Shown here: positions 1 through 11,795 of the stretch, one piece after another | Layout: every line of letters starts with the position of its first letter | Numbering within the stretch: the first letter of the stretch is position 1 | NCBI GenBank assembly: GCA_003023485.1 | Contig: PXSG01000120.1 | Span: forward strand, 8,837 to 32,552 | DNA: 23,716 bases | DNA from: Halobacteriales archaeon SW_10_68_16 | GTDB lineage: Archaea; Halobacteriota; Halobacteria; Halobacteriales; Haloarculaceae | Direction: 5' to 3' | Translations under genes and position numbers: made by a program | The notes under the pieces: model-generated | Databases searched by the model: none | The model's input: only the letters and a program-made list of their open reading frames with translations | What the model was told of the DNA's origin: nothing

Positions 1-362
1 ATTCTGTAACAGTTCCACAACCCTTAGGTTTACTGTCACGATGGCGATACTCTCCACGAATACACCGATCCAGGAATATTTTTCTTGGAGTGGAATTTCC
101 ACTTGCTTCGAATTACTTTTCCGAAATAAAGTGAAATTTTTATACAGTTCCGAATTTTATAATCGGGTGCTGCCCCACCGACGGGACGCACGTCCCCGCT
201 GAATCACACGGTGACCCCACCACTGTGTGACGATACTGTGCGGGCAGCCACCCCAGGCCATCCCGAACCCACCCGTTAGCCCCTGGATGGGTTTGCCGTC
301 GCCGCTGATTGCCCCTCCCCGCCCGCCGGACGTTCCGCCACTCCGGCATCCCGGTCCTCCGT
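1..362. other. Intergenic region, AT-rich left part
   Basis: No coding region is supported here. About the first 170 bases are far richer in A and T than the rest of the window and contain several T-runs and a TATA-like stretch near 134-146. The remainder is GC-rich but has no credible reading frame; the minus-strand open frame across 140-418 has arginine-rich composition unlike a halophilic protein. A glpC gene, which usually follows glpB, would have to start here on the minus strand. None is visible, and no CxxCxxC ferredoxin-type motifs are encoded. Confidence 0.6.
89..103. repeat. 15-bp perfect palindrome in AT-rich intergenic DNA
   Basis: The sequence agtggaatttccact consists of 7-base arms around a single central base. 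A weaker inverted repeat lies beside it (about 101-111 and 121-132). It sits in the AT-rich patch left of glpB and resembles an operator for a dimeric regulator. The partner gene and protein are unknown, and it could be chance. Confidence 0.4.
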
Positions 363-1574
363 TCAGTTCCGCGTTGCGTCGCGTCCCGCGACGTACCCCG
401 TCGCGATCGCGATACCACTCCCCGACGTCTCCGCGGTATAGTCGTGACCGCCGAGGAGGCGGCCGGCGACCCTCAGATTCTCGAACGCGACGGCGCCGCG
501 CCCGCCAAGCGGTCGGAGCACGTCGTCAAAATCGACCCCGAACCGGGCGAAGGCGTGGTCACCGACCGGCCGGCGGTCGGTCCAGACCGCGCGGTCGTCG
601 GGTACGTCGACGCGACAGCCGAACACCGGCTCCCGGACGCCGTCGCGTCCGGCGACGAGCCCCCCGTCGGCCACGCCGCCCGTCGCGAGGACGAACGCGT
701 CGCCCTTGATTTGTGTGCCGTCCACGTCGATCCGGTCGACGCGGTCGGTGGTTGTCGCGACACCCTCGACGGTGCCGGGGAGGATGTCGACGCCCGCGTC
801 CGCCAGCGCGTCGGCGAACAGACCGCCCAGTCGCATTCCGGGGACACTCGGGGGACCCAGACCGACTTCGAAGACCCTGACGCCCAGGCGGTCGGCGAGT
901 CGCTCGCGGATCCGGTCGGGGTGGTCGAGTCCGAGGACGGCCGGGAAGCCGGCCCGGTCTTTCGTCCCGAGGTGGACGTCGAGTGCCTCGACGATCCCGT
1001 CGACGACGGCGTTGGTCGCTTCCTCGGAGTCACTCTCCTCCTCGGCGGCATCGAGTCTGTCCGCACACGACAGGGGCGTCCGGTCGACGGGTCCCGGACC
1101 TGCCTCGATGTCGGCCGGGAATCCGACAGAGAGGCCGTTCACCAGGTAGGTTCCCTCCGGGAAGTACAGCGTCGCGCCGTCGGTGGCGAGCGGGGCGTTG
1201 GTGTCCGTGCCGTCGCCGCCGTAGCGGTCGACAGTCACGTCGTCGAACAGCGCCAGCGCCTCGCGGAGGGCCGCGGGACCGACGACGCTGTAGGGGTGGG
1301 ACGGTGGCAGGACATCCAGCGCGGCGAACGGGTCGGTGACGAACCCATCGCGGTCCGGCCGCTTCCCGAGGACCTCGACGAGCCCGCTGGCCGACGCGAA
1401 CGAGGAACGCACGGCAGACTCGCCGGCGTCACCGAGATCGTTTCCGGGCCACGGAGCATCCCTGTCGGGCTGGGGAACCAGTACCACATCGGCCCCGGGA
1501 CGGGCCCGGGCAGCGGCGAGTGCGGCCGTCGACCCCGCGAGCCCGCCGCCGACCACGACGACGTCGGGGGTCAC
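363..1574 (-). CDS. glpB: Glycerol-3-phosphate dehydrogenase subunit B (GlpB-like)
   Basis: This is a 403-residue flavoprotein-like subunit of anaerobic-type glycerol-3-phosphate dehydrogenase, which oxidises glycerol-3-phosphate to dihydroxyacetone phosphate with GlpA. The N-terminus has the dinucleotide-binding motif VVVVGGGLAG. The middle contains GFPAVLG and GPPSVPGMRL, and the C-terminal end contains GRLLGGHDYTAETSGSGIA, all typical of haloarchaeal GlpB. The GTG start at 1574 was chosen because it overlaps the restored glpA stop as GTGA, indicating translational coupling. A much longer open frame extends upstream, but its extra residues are arginine-rich antisense-like noise. The stretch around 'GATLYFPEGTYLVNGLSV' diverges from the GlpB I recall. 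No glpC follows. The family call is fairly sure. Confidence 0.85.
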   Translation of the reverse strand: MTPDVVVVGGGLAGSTAALAAARARPGADVVLVPQPDRDAPWPGNDLGDAGESAVRSSFASASGLVEVLGKRPDRDGFVTDPFAALDVLPPSHPYSVVGPAALREALALFDDVTVDRYGGDGTDTNAPLATDGATLYFPEGTYLVNGLSVGFPADIEAGPGPVDRTPLSCADRLDAAEEESDSEEATNAVVDGIVEALDVHLGTKDRAGFPAVLGLDHPDRIRERLADRLGVRVFEVGLGPPSVPGMRLGGLFADALADAGVDILPGTVEGVATTTDRVDRIDVDGTQIKGDAFVLATGGVADGGLVAGRDGVREPVFGCRVDVPDDRAVWTDRRPVGDHAFARFGVDFDDVLRPLGGRGAVAFENLRVAGRLLGGHDYTAETSGSGIAIATGYVAGRDATRN

Positions 1575-3069
1575 GGTATCTGCCCCCCGGGACCTCGCGG
1601 TCGGTCCCCGTTCCCGCCCTCGAATTCCGCGAGTGCGACCGCGCCGGGGTCCGTCCCGCGCTGGAGGGTTCCGGCGTGGAGTCTGTAGGTGCGTGCCATC
1701 TCGGCGAGTTGCTCGCCCCACGCGGCGTGGCGCTGTCCCTGCCACCCGCCGCCAGCCTGTGGGCACACCGCCCGCCCCCGCACTCTCCCATGCCGGCGTG
1801 GGTCCGCGCCCGGACGGCATCGAGGTCCCCCTCGACCGACGCCTCGTCGAGTGCGTCCTGGATTGCGGCGCGGTTTACGGACTCGCAGGCACAGACGACC
1901 GGGTTGGGGTCGATGCCGTGTTCGCTCGCCAGCGTCGCCGGATCGGTCTCGCGTTCGGGCAGCGGATGCGAGCCGGTGAGACAGGCCCGGTCGATGCCGA
2001 ACTTCCCACAGACCTGGTCGGCCGCAGCCGCCGCGGCGAGGCGGTGGGTCGTGAGCCCGGTCCCGGCGACAGTCGAGAGGCCCCACAGCCCGTCGCGGGC
2101 TTCGTGGTCGACGACGCGGACGCCCACGCCACCCTCGTCAGGTCCGTCGCCGTCGTCCGTCACGGCGCGGCCGACCGGCCAGCCACGGAGGACCCGGGCC
2201 GTGTCGACGTCCCGGATCAGGGTCGTGGCGTCCGCGAGGAGGTCGTCGACCGCCGCCGGCGTCACCGGGTCGCCGGTTCCCTGTCCCGCCTGTGCCTGCC
2301 AGGATTCCAGCACACACCGCCCCTCGGTCGGGACGACTCGTGGCCCCGGATCTGTGGTCGTCACCACCCGTTCGGTCGGCCGTTCGTTCGCGACCAGCGC
2401 CAGTCCGGTCTCGCGCGCCAGCGGGGGCTCGACACCCGCAAGCGTCGCGATTCGACCGGGGCGGTCCCCCGACGCGTCGACGACGTAGTCGACCCGGTGC
2501 ATCTCCCCTGGTTCCCCTGGCTGTCGCAGTGTTGCGTGGGTGATCCCCGACCCGTCGACGAACAGGTCCGTGACGGTCGTCCCCGGTTCGACCGTCGCGT
2601 CGTGCTCGCGGGCCGACTCGGCCGTCGCGACGGTCAGCTCGAACGGGTCGATCCGTGCGTCCGGGACGGCCAGTCCACCGTCGACCGACGCCGCGAGGCG
2701 TGGCTCGCGTTCGCCCAGCGTCTCGGCATCGAGTTCCTCGACCGGGATGTCCGCCTCTGCACACCCCTCGCGGATCGCGTCGATGGTCGACCCGTCGCCG
2801 GCGGGGTTCGCGATCACACCCCCGGTTTCCTCGACGCAGTGGGCTGCGATCTCCCGGAGCCGCTGTGCCTCGACGTGGACACGAGCGGCCCGTTCGGGGC
2901 TCTCGGCCGCCAGCCGCGCGCCACAGTTCAGGAGGCCGCCGGCCGCACCCGAGCCGAGCGGTCCGCGCCCGACGAGGGTCACCTCGAGTCCGCGCATCGC
3001 GAGGTCCCGCGCGAGGCCGGCACCGGTCGGGCCTGTCCCGACGACCAGGACGTGTGGCGTATAGCCCAT
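1571..3069 (-). pseudogene. glpA: Glycerol-3-phosphate dehydrogenase subunit A (GlpA-like), frameshifted by an internal deletion
   Basis: GlpA is the catalytic FAD subunit that oxidises glycerol-3-phosphate. The frame starting at ATG 3069 has the FAD motif VVGTGPTGAG (residues 9-18) and a late BFD-like [2Fe-2S] cluster domain with VCACES (about residue 390) and ECGGGRCAHR (about 430). After CAHRLA the frame becomes noise. The expected ending (WQGQRHAAWGEQL, then RTYRLHAGTL) continues in another frame from about 1755 and stops at 1571, where its TGA overlaps the glpB GTG start. About 25 residues that normally separate CAHRLA from GQRHA are also missing, so this is a deletion that is not a multiple of three, not a simple base slip. 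The start codon overlaps the pyk stop as TGATG. The open frame runs wrongly to 1429. An assembly error is possible. Confidence 0.8.
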
Positions 3070-4761
3070 CAGGACTCCTCGACCGTCGGGTCGGCGTAGA
3101 CCACGCCCCGCTCGGCGTCCAGCGTCACTTCCGTCCCGTCGGGCACGTCGTCGATCGGAGCGTCACAGATCATCGGCACGTCGAGTTCGCGGGCGACGAT
3201 GGCCGGGTAGCCGGTCACACCCTCGTGGGCGTCGACGATGCCGGCGATCTTCTCGAGGTCGCCGTCGAACTCGCCGTCGAAGGACTTCGGGATGTAGAGG
3301 ATGACGCCGCGTGGCATGTCGGTCAGGTCGCCGTCGCCGACGTGAGAGAGGGGGCCGGTGACGTGGCCGTCGACCACGGATCGGCCGGCTGTCAGGCGTT
3401 CGGCCGCGACGTGGACCTTGAGCATGTTCGCGGTGTCGGTCCCCTCCAGTTCGGTCATCATCCCCGAGACGACGACCACGGTATCGCCGCTCTCGGCGAC
3501 GCCGACGTCGATGGCGGCCTGGACGGCGCTCTGGATGATGGCGTCGGCGCTCTCGTGGTGGGCGACCCGCTTTGCGGTGATACCCCAGGTGAGGGTGAGC
3601 TGGCGCCGCACGCGCTCGCTGGTCGTCGCGGCGACGACGGGGATGTGTGGGCGGTACTTCGCGGCCTTCCGTGCGGTGTAGCCTGATTCGCTTGCCGCGA
3701 CCACGGCGTCGGCGTCCACGTCACGGGCCAGGAAACGGGCCGATCGCGCCAGCGCGTCCGTCCGGGTGTCGTCGGCCGCCGGGATCCGCTTTTCCAGGAT
3801 CTCCACGTACTCGTCGCTGCCCTCGATGTAGCGGATGATGCGGTCCATCGTCTCCACGACCGTCACGGGGTGCTCGCCGACGGCAGTCTCTCCCGAGAGC
3901 ATGACCGCGTCGGTCCCGTCGAGGATGGCGTTGGCGACGTCGGAGGTCTCGGCCCGCGTGGGGCGGCGCTGCTCGATCATCGAGTCGAGCATCTCCGTCG
4001 CGGTGATGACGGGCACACCCGCGCGGTGACACTGCCGGATGATGCGTTTCTGGATGATCGGCACGTCCTCGAGGGGACACTCGACGCCCAGATCACCGCG
4101 CGCGACCATCACCCCGTCGGCGGCGTCGATGATGCCCTCGAGGTTCTCGACGGCGTCGGCCCGTTCGATCTTCGCGACGATGGGGATGTCCGCGCCCCGA
4201 TTTTCGAGTTCGGCGTTGATCTCGTAGATGTCGGCCCCGGACCTGACGAAACTGGCCGCCACGAAGTCGGCCGCCATCTCGGCTGCCAGGTCCAGTTCCG
4301 CGCGGTCGTTGTCGGTGACCGCCGGCAGCCCCAGATCGACGCCGGGGACGTTGACGCCGGCCCTGCCATCGAGGCGGCCACCGACGTCGACGCGTGCCGT
4401 GACGACGTCGCGAGTCACCGGGGCTGGCGCCGCCGATCGAGCGCGTGAGTCCGACGCACTGGGTGTCGGTCGTCTCGCCGGGCACGAACTCGACGGTCGC
4501 CCCCTCCCGGAGACTGACGCTGTCGTCGGTGTCTGCCGTCCGGACCTCCGGGCCGGGGAGGTCGTGCAGGACGGCAAGGGGCTCCTCGGACTCGGCGTCC
4601 ACGTCGCGGATCGTCTCGACCAGCGCCCGGCGCTCGGCACGCGTGCCGTGGCTGGCGTTCATGCGGGCGACCGACATCCCCGCCCCGGCGAGAGCGGCGA
4701 TCGTCGCCCGGTCGTCGGAGGCGGGACCGAGCGTGCAGACGATCTTGGCCCGTCGGCTCAC
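3069..4761 (-). pseudogene. pyk: Pyruvate kinase, frameshifted by an internal deletion in the B domain
   Basis: Pyruvate kinase converts phosphoenolpyruvate and ADP to pyruvate and ATP, the last step of glycolysis. The N-terminal frame starts at GTG 4761 with SRRAKIVCTLGPASDD and reaches MNASHG and GPEVRT. The reading then shifts near 4405-4410. The second frame holds RAGVNVPGVDL, the active-site signature [26 protein letters not shown], and the C-terminal PEP-utiliser-like (swivelling) domain to the stop at 3069. Roughly 15 residues of the lid (B) domain between SPGD and DVVTARV are absent compared with relatives, including the expected GDTVLLDDG-type stretch. The gene overlaps glpA (TGATG). 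As written it could not give a functional enzyme. A copy elsewhere, or an assembly error, would explain its loss. Confidence 0.85.
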
Positions 4762-4793
4762 CGCCTCCCACCACCGTTCGTGAGGAGTACCAT
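4758..4793 (-). other. 11-residue upstream mini-ORF overlapping the pyk start
   Basis: An ATG at 4793 opens an 11-codon frame (MVLLTNGGGRR) whose TGA overlaps the presumed pyk GTG start as GTGA. The GGAGG inside it is only two bases from the GTG, too close for an ordinary ribosome-binding site, so coupling from this leader is conceivable. There is no conservation evidence and it may be chance. Confidence 0.25.
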
Positions 4794-4839
4794 GTCCCGG
4801 TCGTACCGCCGGGACACTCAAGAAGGTTAGCGTGTGAAT

Positions 4840-4846
4840 CTTTAAG
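4840..4846. promoter_or_regulatory. TATA element between pyk and acs, possibly bidirectional
   Basis: The core ctttaag reads TTTAAG on the plus strand and CTTAAAG on the minus strand. On the plus strand its centre is about 27 bases before the ATG at 4870, the normal distance for a leaderless haloarchaeal transcript. On the minus strand it would start RNA near 4817, giving pyk a leader of about 55 bases. No other TATA-like sequence is visible in the 108-base divergent gap. Confidence 0.55.
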
Positions 4847-4869
4847 CCGACACCTCCATGTGGGGATGG

Positions 4870-6822
<1,953 letters not shown>

Positions 6823-6978
6823 GCGACGTGACGGCGACCCGTTTTCGGATTCTCCCGGAATATCGAAACTGAAGACCGGTAGAGTGTCCGGCGTCTATCA
6901 GCGTCAATCCAAAAACAGGTCGTTCGAGGAGAAAAGAGACTAAGTGTGGCGTTTCGCATAGAGGGAGTATCACGAAAC

Positions 6979-8638
6979 ATGAGCCGGACGGACACGAGGG
7001 AGGAGGTCCGTCTCACCGCCCGCGAGTACGAGCAGCTCAGACGGGCGACCGGGACCCACAGGGAGGAGTTGCTCGTCCGCCTGTGTGGCGAGGCCGGGCT
7101 GCGGGCCGCCGAGATCACGCGGCTCAGGCCCGGGGACGTGACCACCCGGGACGACGGGGGCTCGACCCGGTACTTTCTGACCGTCCGGGGCGACGACGAG
7201 CGGGAGGCGTACCTCCCCGAACGGGTGGCCCACGACTTCCGGCAGTACGTCCGGAGTAACGGCGTCGACACCGACGAACCGGTCGTCGACGTCACGCCCC
7301 GGCGAGTCCAGATGCTCGTCCGCGAGGTCGGCGAGCGGGCCGCCGAGCGGGCGGGCCGGCCGACGCTGGCGGCGGTCACGCCCTCGACACTGCGGCGCTT
7401 TTTCGCGCGGCGACTGCTCGTCGAACACGGCGTCGACCCGCGTATCGTGATGGCGATCGGCGGGTGGGAGACCGTCGACGGACTGTTGCCCGGCCGCGAG
7501 GCGCCCTCCAGGGAGGAGATCGCGGCGGCCTTCGAGTGCGTCGCGGGGGAGGACGACACCGGCGAACCCGGCCGCCTGGGGGCCGCCGTCGCGACGCTGG
7601 ACCGCGTGGGGGAGGCGCTGTCGACTGCGGGGTCGCGCGCCGACATCGAGGACGCAGTTTCACGGACACTGATCGAGGGTGACACCTACGACGTGGCGTG
7701 GATTATGGAGGAAGAGCGGCGCCGCGACCGTGTCGTCGCTCGCGCACACGCCGGCGCGGACCCCGACCGCTTCGAGGGGACCGACGACACGCGACTCGTC
7801 CGGCAGGCACTCCAGACGGGACGGGTCCTGGTGGCACCGGACCGACCCCGGCAGGCCGCCACGGAGCAGGGGATGCTCGCCGCCATCCCGCTCGTCCACG
7901 GGGAGACGACCTACGGCGTCCTCGTCGTGGGCGCGGGCGACAGTACCGCGTTCGACGACGCCGAGCGGACGCTCCTGTCGGACCTGGGCCGGCGGGTCGG
8001 CCTCGCCATCACCGCGACCGAACGGAAGCAACTGCTGTTCGGTGACACCGTGGTGGCGCTGACCTTCCAGTACGACGCCGCGGACGGCGTGCTCGCGGAC
8101 CTCTCGGCGTCGCTGTCGTGTGCGGTCGACCTCGAGGGGGTCGTCGCCGCCGAGGGGCACTCGCTTCTGTGTTTCGTCGCGGTCGACGGCGCGCCGGCCG
8201 AGGAGGTCCTGGAGTGGGCCGCGGACTCGTCGGGTGTCGGGGACGCCCGCCTGCTGCGCAGTTACGACGGGGGTGGCCTCGTCGAGGTGGCCATCGAGCA
8301 CGGTGCCACGCCGGCACAGGTCTGCCTGGCGTGGCTCGTGGAGCGGGACCACGTCGTCCCCATCCCGAAGGGGCGGGGAGACCACGTCGAGGAGAACCTC
8401 GCCGCCCCCGACCGGGTTCCGGGAGTCGATGGAACAGCGGCTCACCGACAAGCAGGAGTCGGTGCTGCGGGCGGCCTACCACGCGGGCTACTTCGAGTGG
8501 CCCCGCGGGTCGACCGCCGAGGAACTCGCCGAGTCGATGGACGTCTCCTCCCCGACGCTGCACAACCACCTCCGGCGGGCCCAGCAGAAACTCCTCTCGG
8601 CGCTGTTCGACGAGGACGACGCCGACCCCGGCGAGTAG
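6979..8638 (+). pseudogene. Bat-type transcriptional regulator (integrase-like, GAF, BAT, HTH_10), disrupted
   Basis: This is a DNA-binding regulator of the bacterio-opsin-activator family, likely controlling the flanking acs genes (inferred from position). The N-terminal ~170 residues resemble a tyrosine-recombinase catalytic core: CGEAGLRAAEITRLRPGDV keeps the first arginine, but the later histidine, GH and tyrosine positions are lost (TLRRFFARRLL, GGWETVDG), so it is not a recombinase. A GAF domain follows (about 7600-8035), then a BAT domain from about 8040. At about 8281 the sequence switches to an aldo/keto-reductase fragment. The true C-terminal HTH_10 (ESMEQRLTDKQESVLRAAY, then HAGYFEWPRGSTAEELA) then appears in a different frame from about 8424 to the TAG at 8638. 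The uninterrupted frame runs on to 8691 as arginine-rich noise. ATG 6979 is preferred to GTG 6946; GAGGGAG lies 11 bases before it. Confidence 0.75.
8281..8415 (+). other. Aldo/keto-reductase C-terminal fragment inside the Bat regulator
   Basis: About 43 codons in the Bat frame read EHGATPAQVCLAWLVERDH, then VVPIPKGRGDHVEENLAA. This matches the conserved ATPAQVxLAWL and VPIPK...HxxEN blocks in the C-terminal half of aldo/keto reductases, not anything in BAT domains. It replaces the BAT-HTH linker, where I would expect some 60 residues. Neither flank contains other reductase sequence. The left junction lies near VEVAI and the right junction near 8410-8420. Confidence 0.75.
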
Positions 8639-8708
8639 CCGCCGTCGGTGCACGAGAGACTCCCTGGCTGGCCAGGGCCGTCGACGGTTAGGATAGCTAG
8701 GTGGCGTC

Positions 8709-8716
8709 CTTAATAT
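8709..8716 (+). promoter_or_regulatory. TATA box of the second acs gene
   Basis: The sequence cttaatat is centred about 28 bases before the ATG at 8742. This fits a leaderless or nearly leaderless transcript and supports that start over the upstream in-frame ATG at 8721. Confidence 0.6.
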
Positions 8717-8741
8717 GTGATTGTGTGATTTGGTACGTGCA

Positions 8742-10718
<1,977 letters not shown>

Positions 10719-10741
10719 TTCGGACGGTTGGAGACGATAGC

Positions 10742-10770
10742 TGTTTCGTCTTTCTCTACTCTCCCGAAAC
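10742..10770 (+). terminator. Possible terminator after the second acs gene
   Basis: A pyrimidine-rich, T-rich stretch (gtttcgtctttctctactct) begins about 25 bases after the acs stop. It is bounded by a 6-base inverted repeat, gtttcg at 10743 and cgaaac at 10765. Archaeal terminators are mainly T-runs, so this is only suggestive. Confidence 0.3.
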
Positions 10771-10864
10771 GAATATCGACAGCACGACGACCATCGTCGC
10801 GTACTCTCGTCCAGTCCGCCCCGCTGCCCGCTGGACAGGAGCGGTAGGGTTTCGTTCCGGGCGG

Positions 10865-10874
10865 GAAAAGAGAA
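10865..10874 (-). terminator. Possible terminator after the UspA-like gene
   Basis: On the minus strand this reads tttctctttt, about 42 bases beyond the stop of the UspA-like gene. It is T-rich in a GC-rich setting and has no clear stem. Confidence 0.3.
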
Positions 10875-10915
10875 ACGACAATCCGCCGGGAGTCGTGGGG
10901 ACCCGGAACTCGGGA

Positions 10916-11311
10916 TTACTCCTCGTGGGCGCTACAGACGAGTACCGGGCGTTCGGTCCCGAGGATGACTTCCTGGGAGACGCTGCCGAACAGGAGCTTG
11001 CCTGTCGCGGAGCGCTTGCGCCCGGCGACACAGATGGCGTCGACGTCCAGTTCCTCGGCCGTGTCGATGATGGAGTCCGCCGGGTGGCCGCTCCCCTCGT
11101 GGAGCTGGACCTCGATACCGTGGTCCTCCAGTATCTCCGCTGCCCGCCGGACGGCACCGACCTGTGCCACGGATGCCCCCTCGGGGTTGTCGACGAAGTC
11201 GTGCAGGAGGTGGGCGCGGATGTCGCCGGTCTCGAACAGGTCCAGGACCGCCTCGGCCAGCGCGATGGCACGGTCCTCGTTCTCGTCGATGCCCAGGAGT
11301 ACCTCTTTCAT
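10916..11311 (-). CDS. UspA-family universal stress protein
   Basis: This 131-residue single-domain universal stress protein has a Rossmann-like nucleotide-binding alpha/beta fold. It begins MKEVLLGIDENEDRAIALAE, typical of the family. The C-terminal part has AGRKRSATGKLLFGSVSQ, the region that in ATP-binding members holds the G-x2-G-x9-G(S/T) loop, followed by ERPVLVC. Its role in this neighbourhood is unknown; it is placed next to the acs genes and convergent to them. A TATA box about 29 bases upstream of the ATG supports the start. The family is clear, the function is not. Confidence 0.9.
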   Translation of the reverse strand: MKEVLLGIDENEDRAIALAEAVLDLFETGDIRAHLLHDFVDNPEGASVAQVGAVRRAAEILEDHGIEVQLHEGSGHPADSIIDTAEELDVDAICVAGRKRSATGKLLFGSVSQEVILGTERPVLVCSAHEE

Positions 11312-11336
11312 GGCCGGATTTTCGCCGACTCGACAC

Positions 11337-11343
11337 TAATAAG
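11337..11343 (-). promoter_or_regulatory. TATA box of the UspA-like gene
   Basis: On the minus strand this reads cttatta, centred about 29 bases from the ATG at 11311, consistent with a short or absent leader. Confidence 0.5.
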
Positions 11344-11450
11344 TACCGTTAGTCACCGCATACCCGACCCTTTAGCCGGGGCATATTTTTACCCACGTGG
11401 AAACCAATTCGGGCCGGTTCGCACGTTCTATTATGATAGTTAGGCGGTAA

Positions 11451-11460
11451 CCTTATTAGG
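11451..11460 (+). promoter_or_regulatory. Candidate TATA box of the liv-type transporter operon
   Basis: The sequence ccttattagg lies in an AT-rich patch and would start RNA near 11482-11487. The alternative is the catattttta site 70 bases upstream. Confidence 0.4.
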
Positions 11461-11795
11461 CGCACATCACTGTTCATGCCTGCTGTATGGATTACGAGGA
11501 GACCGGGCGGGACGTTCTACCGACAGACGGCAGGCCAGTCGCGGACGGCCGGGCGGCCCCAGGCCGGGTGTATACCGGTGGACGGAACGTTCGATACATC
11601 CCAGCCGTCACAGCCTCGGGCTGCGTGTATCATTGCTTGCGTCCGCCGGTATCGGTTCGGGTGTCACCAGCAGCGTCGACCCCTCGGACGGTCGACGTGT
11701 ACCACGAAGGCAGCGGCCCGGTCCCACCCGAGCGCCGCTGCAGGCGGACACGTCCGGCCAGTCTTCCGACGACCAGTGACCACTCAGACCAAACT

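Larger units (their letters stand above)
11312..11795. other. Intergenic region with promoter and long leader of the transporter operon
   Basis: This 484-base divergent region separates the UspA-like gene from the substrate-binding protein. Two TATA-like sites face the transporter: catattttta near 11382-11391 and ccttattagg at 11451-11460. The second predicts RNA starting near 11482-11487, leaving about 310 bases before the true start at 11796. Two overlapping open frames, from ATG 11476 and ATG 11487, cross the leader. Neither looks like a halophilic protein, being rich in R, S and P with few acidic residues. No known riboswitch is recognised. Confidence 0.5.

Noticed and set aside
1130..1200. 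Resemblance of GATLYFPEGTYLVNGLSV in GlpB to pectate-lyase-type repeats
   Set aside because: TNAPLATDGAT and the following residues can also be aligned with the TNALVPTHGGT region of GlpB, and the frame is continuous. I treat it as divergence rather than another chimera.
309..1688. Long plus-strand open frame over the glpB region
   Set aside because: It is the shadow of glpB in GC-rich DNA. The minus strand carries clear family motifs and correct overlaps; the plus frame carries none.
1429..1740. Tail of the glpA open frame beyond the break
   Set aside because: Arginine- and serine-rich residues without similarity to GlpA. The real ending lies in the neighbouring frame and stops at 1571.
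1574..1820. Upstream extension of glpB to ATG 1820
   Set aside because: Non-acidic, arginine-rich sequence overlapping the real glpA end. GTG 1574 overlaps the glpA stop and starts the FAD motif directly.
6979..7500. Active integrase or mobile element next to acs
   Set aside because: The recombinase core lacks catalytic residues and is fused to GAF, BAT and HTH_10 domains. No attachment sites or direct repeats are seen.
11487..11795. N-terminal extension of the receptor from ATG 11487
   Set aside because: It would bury the Tat signal and lipobox, and its composition is not that of a halophilic protein.
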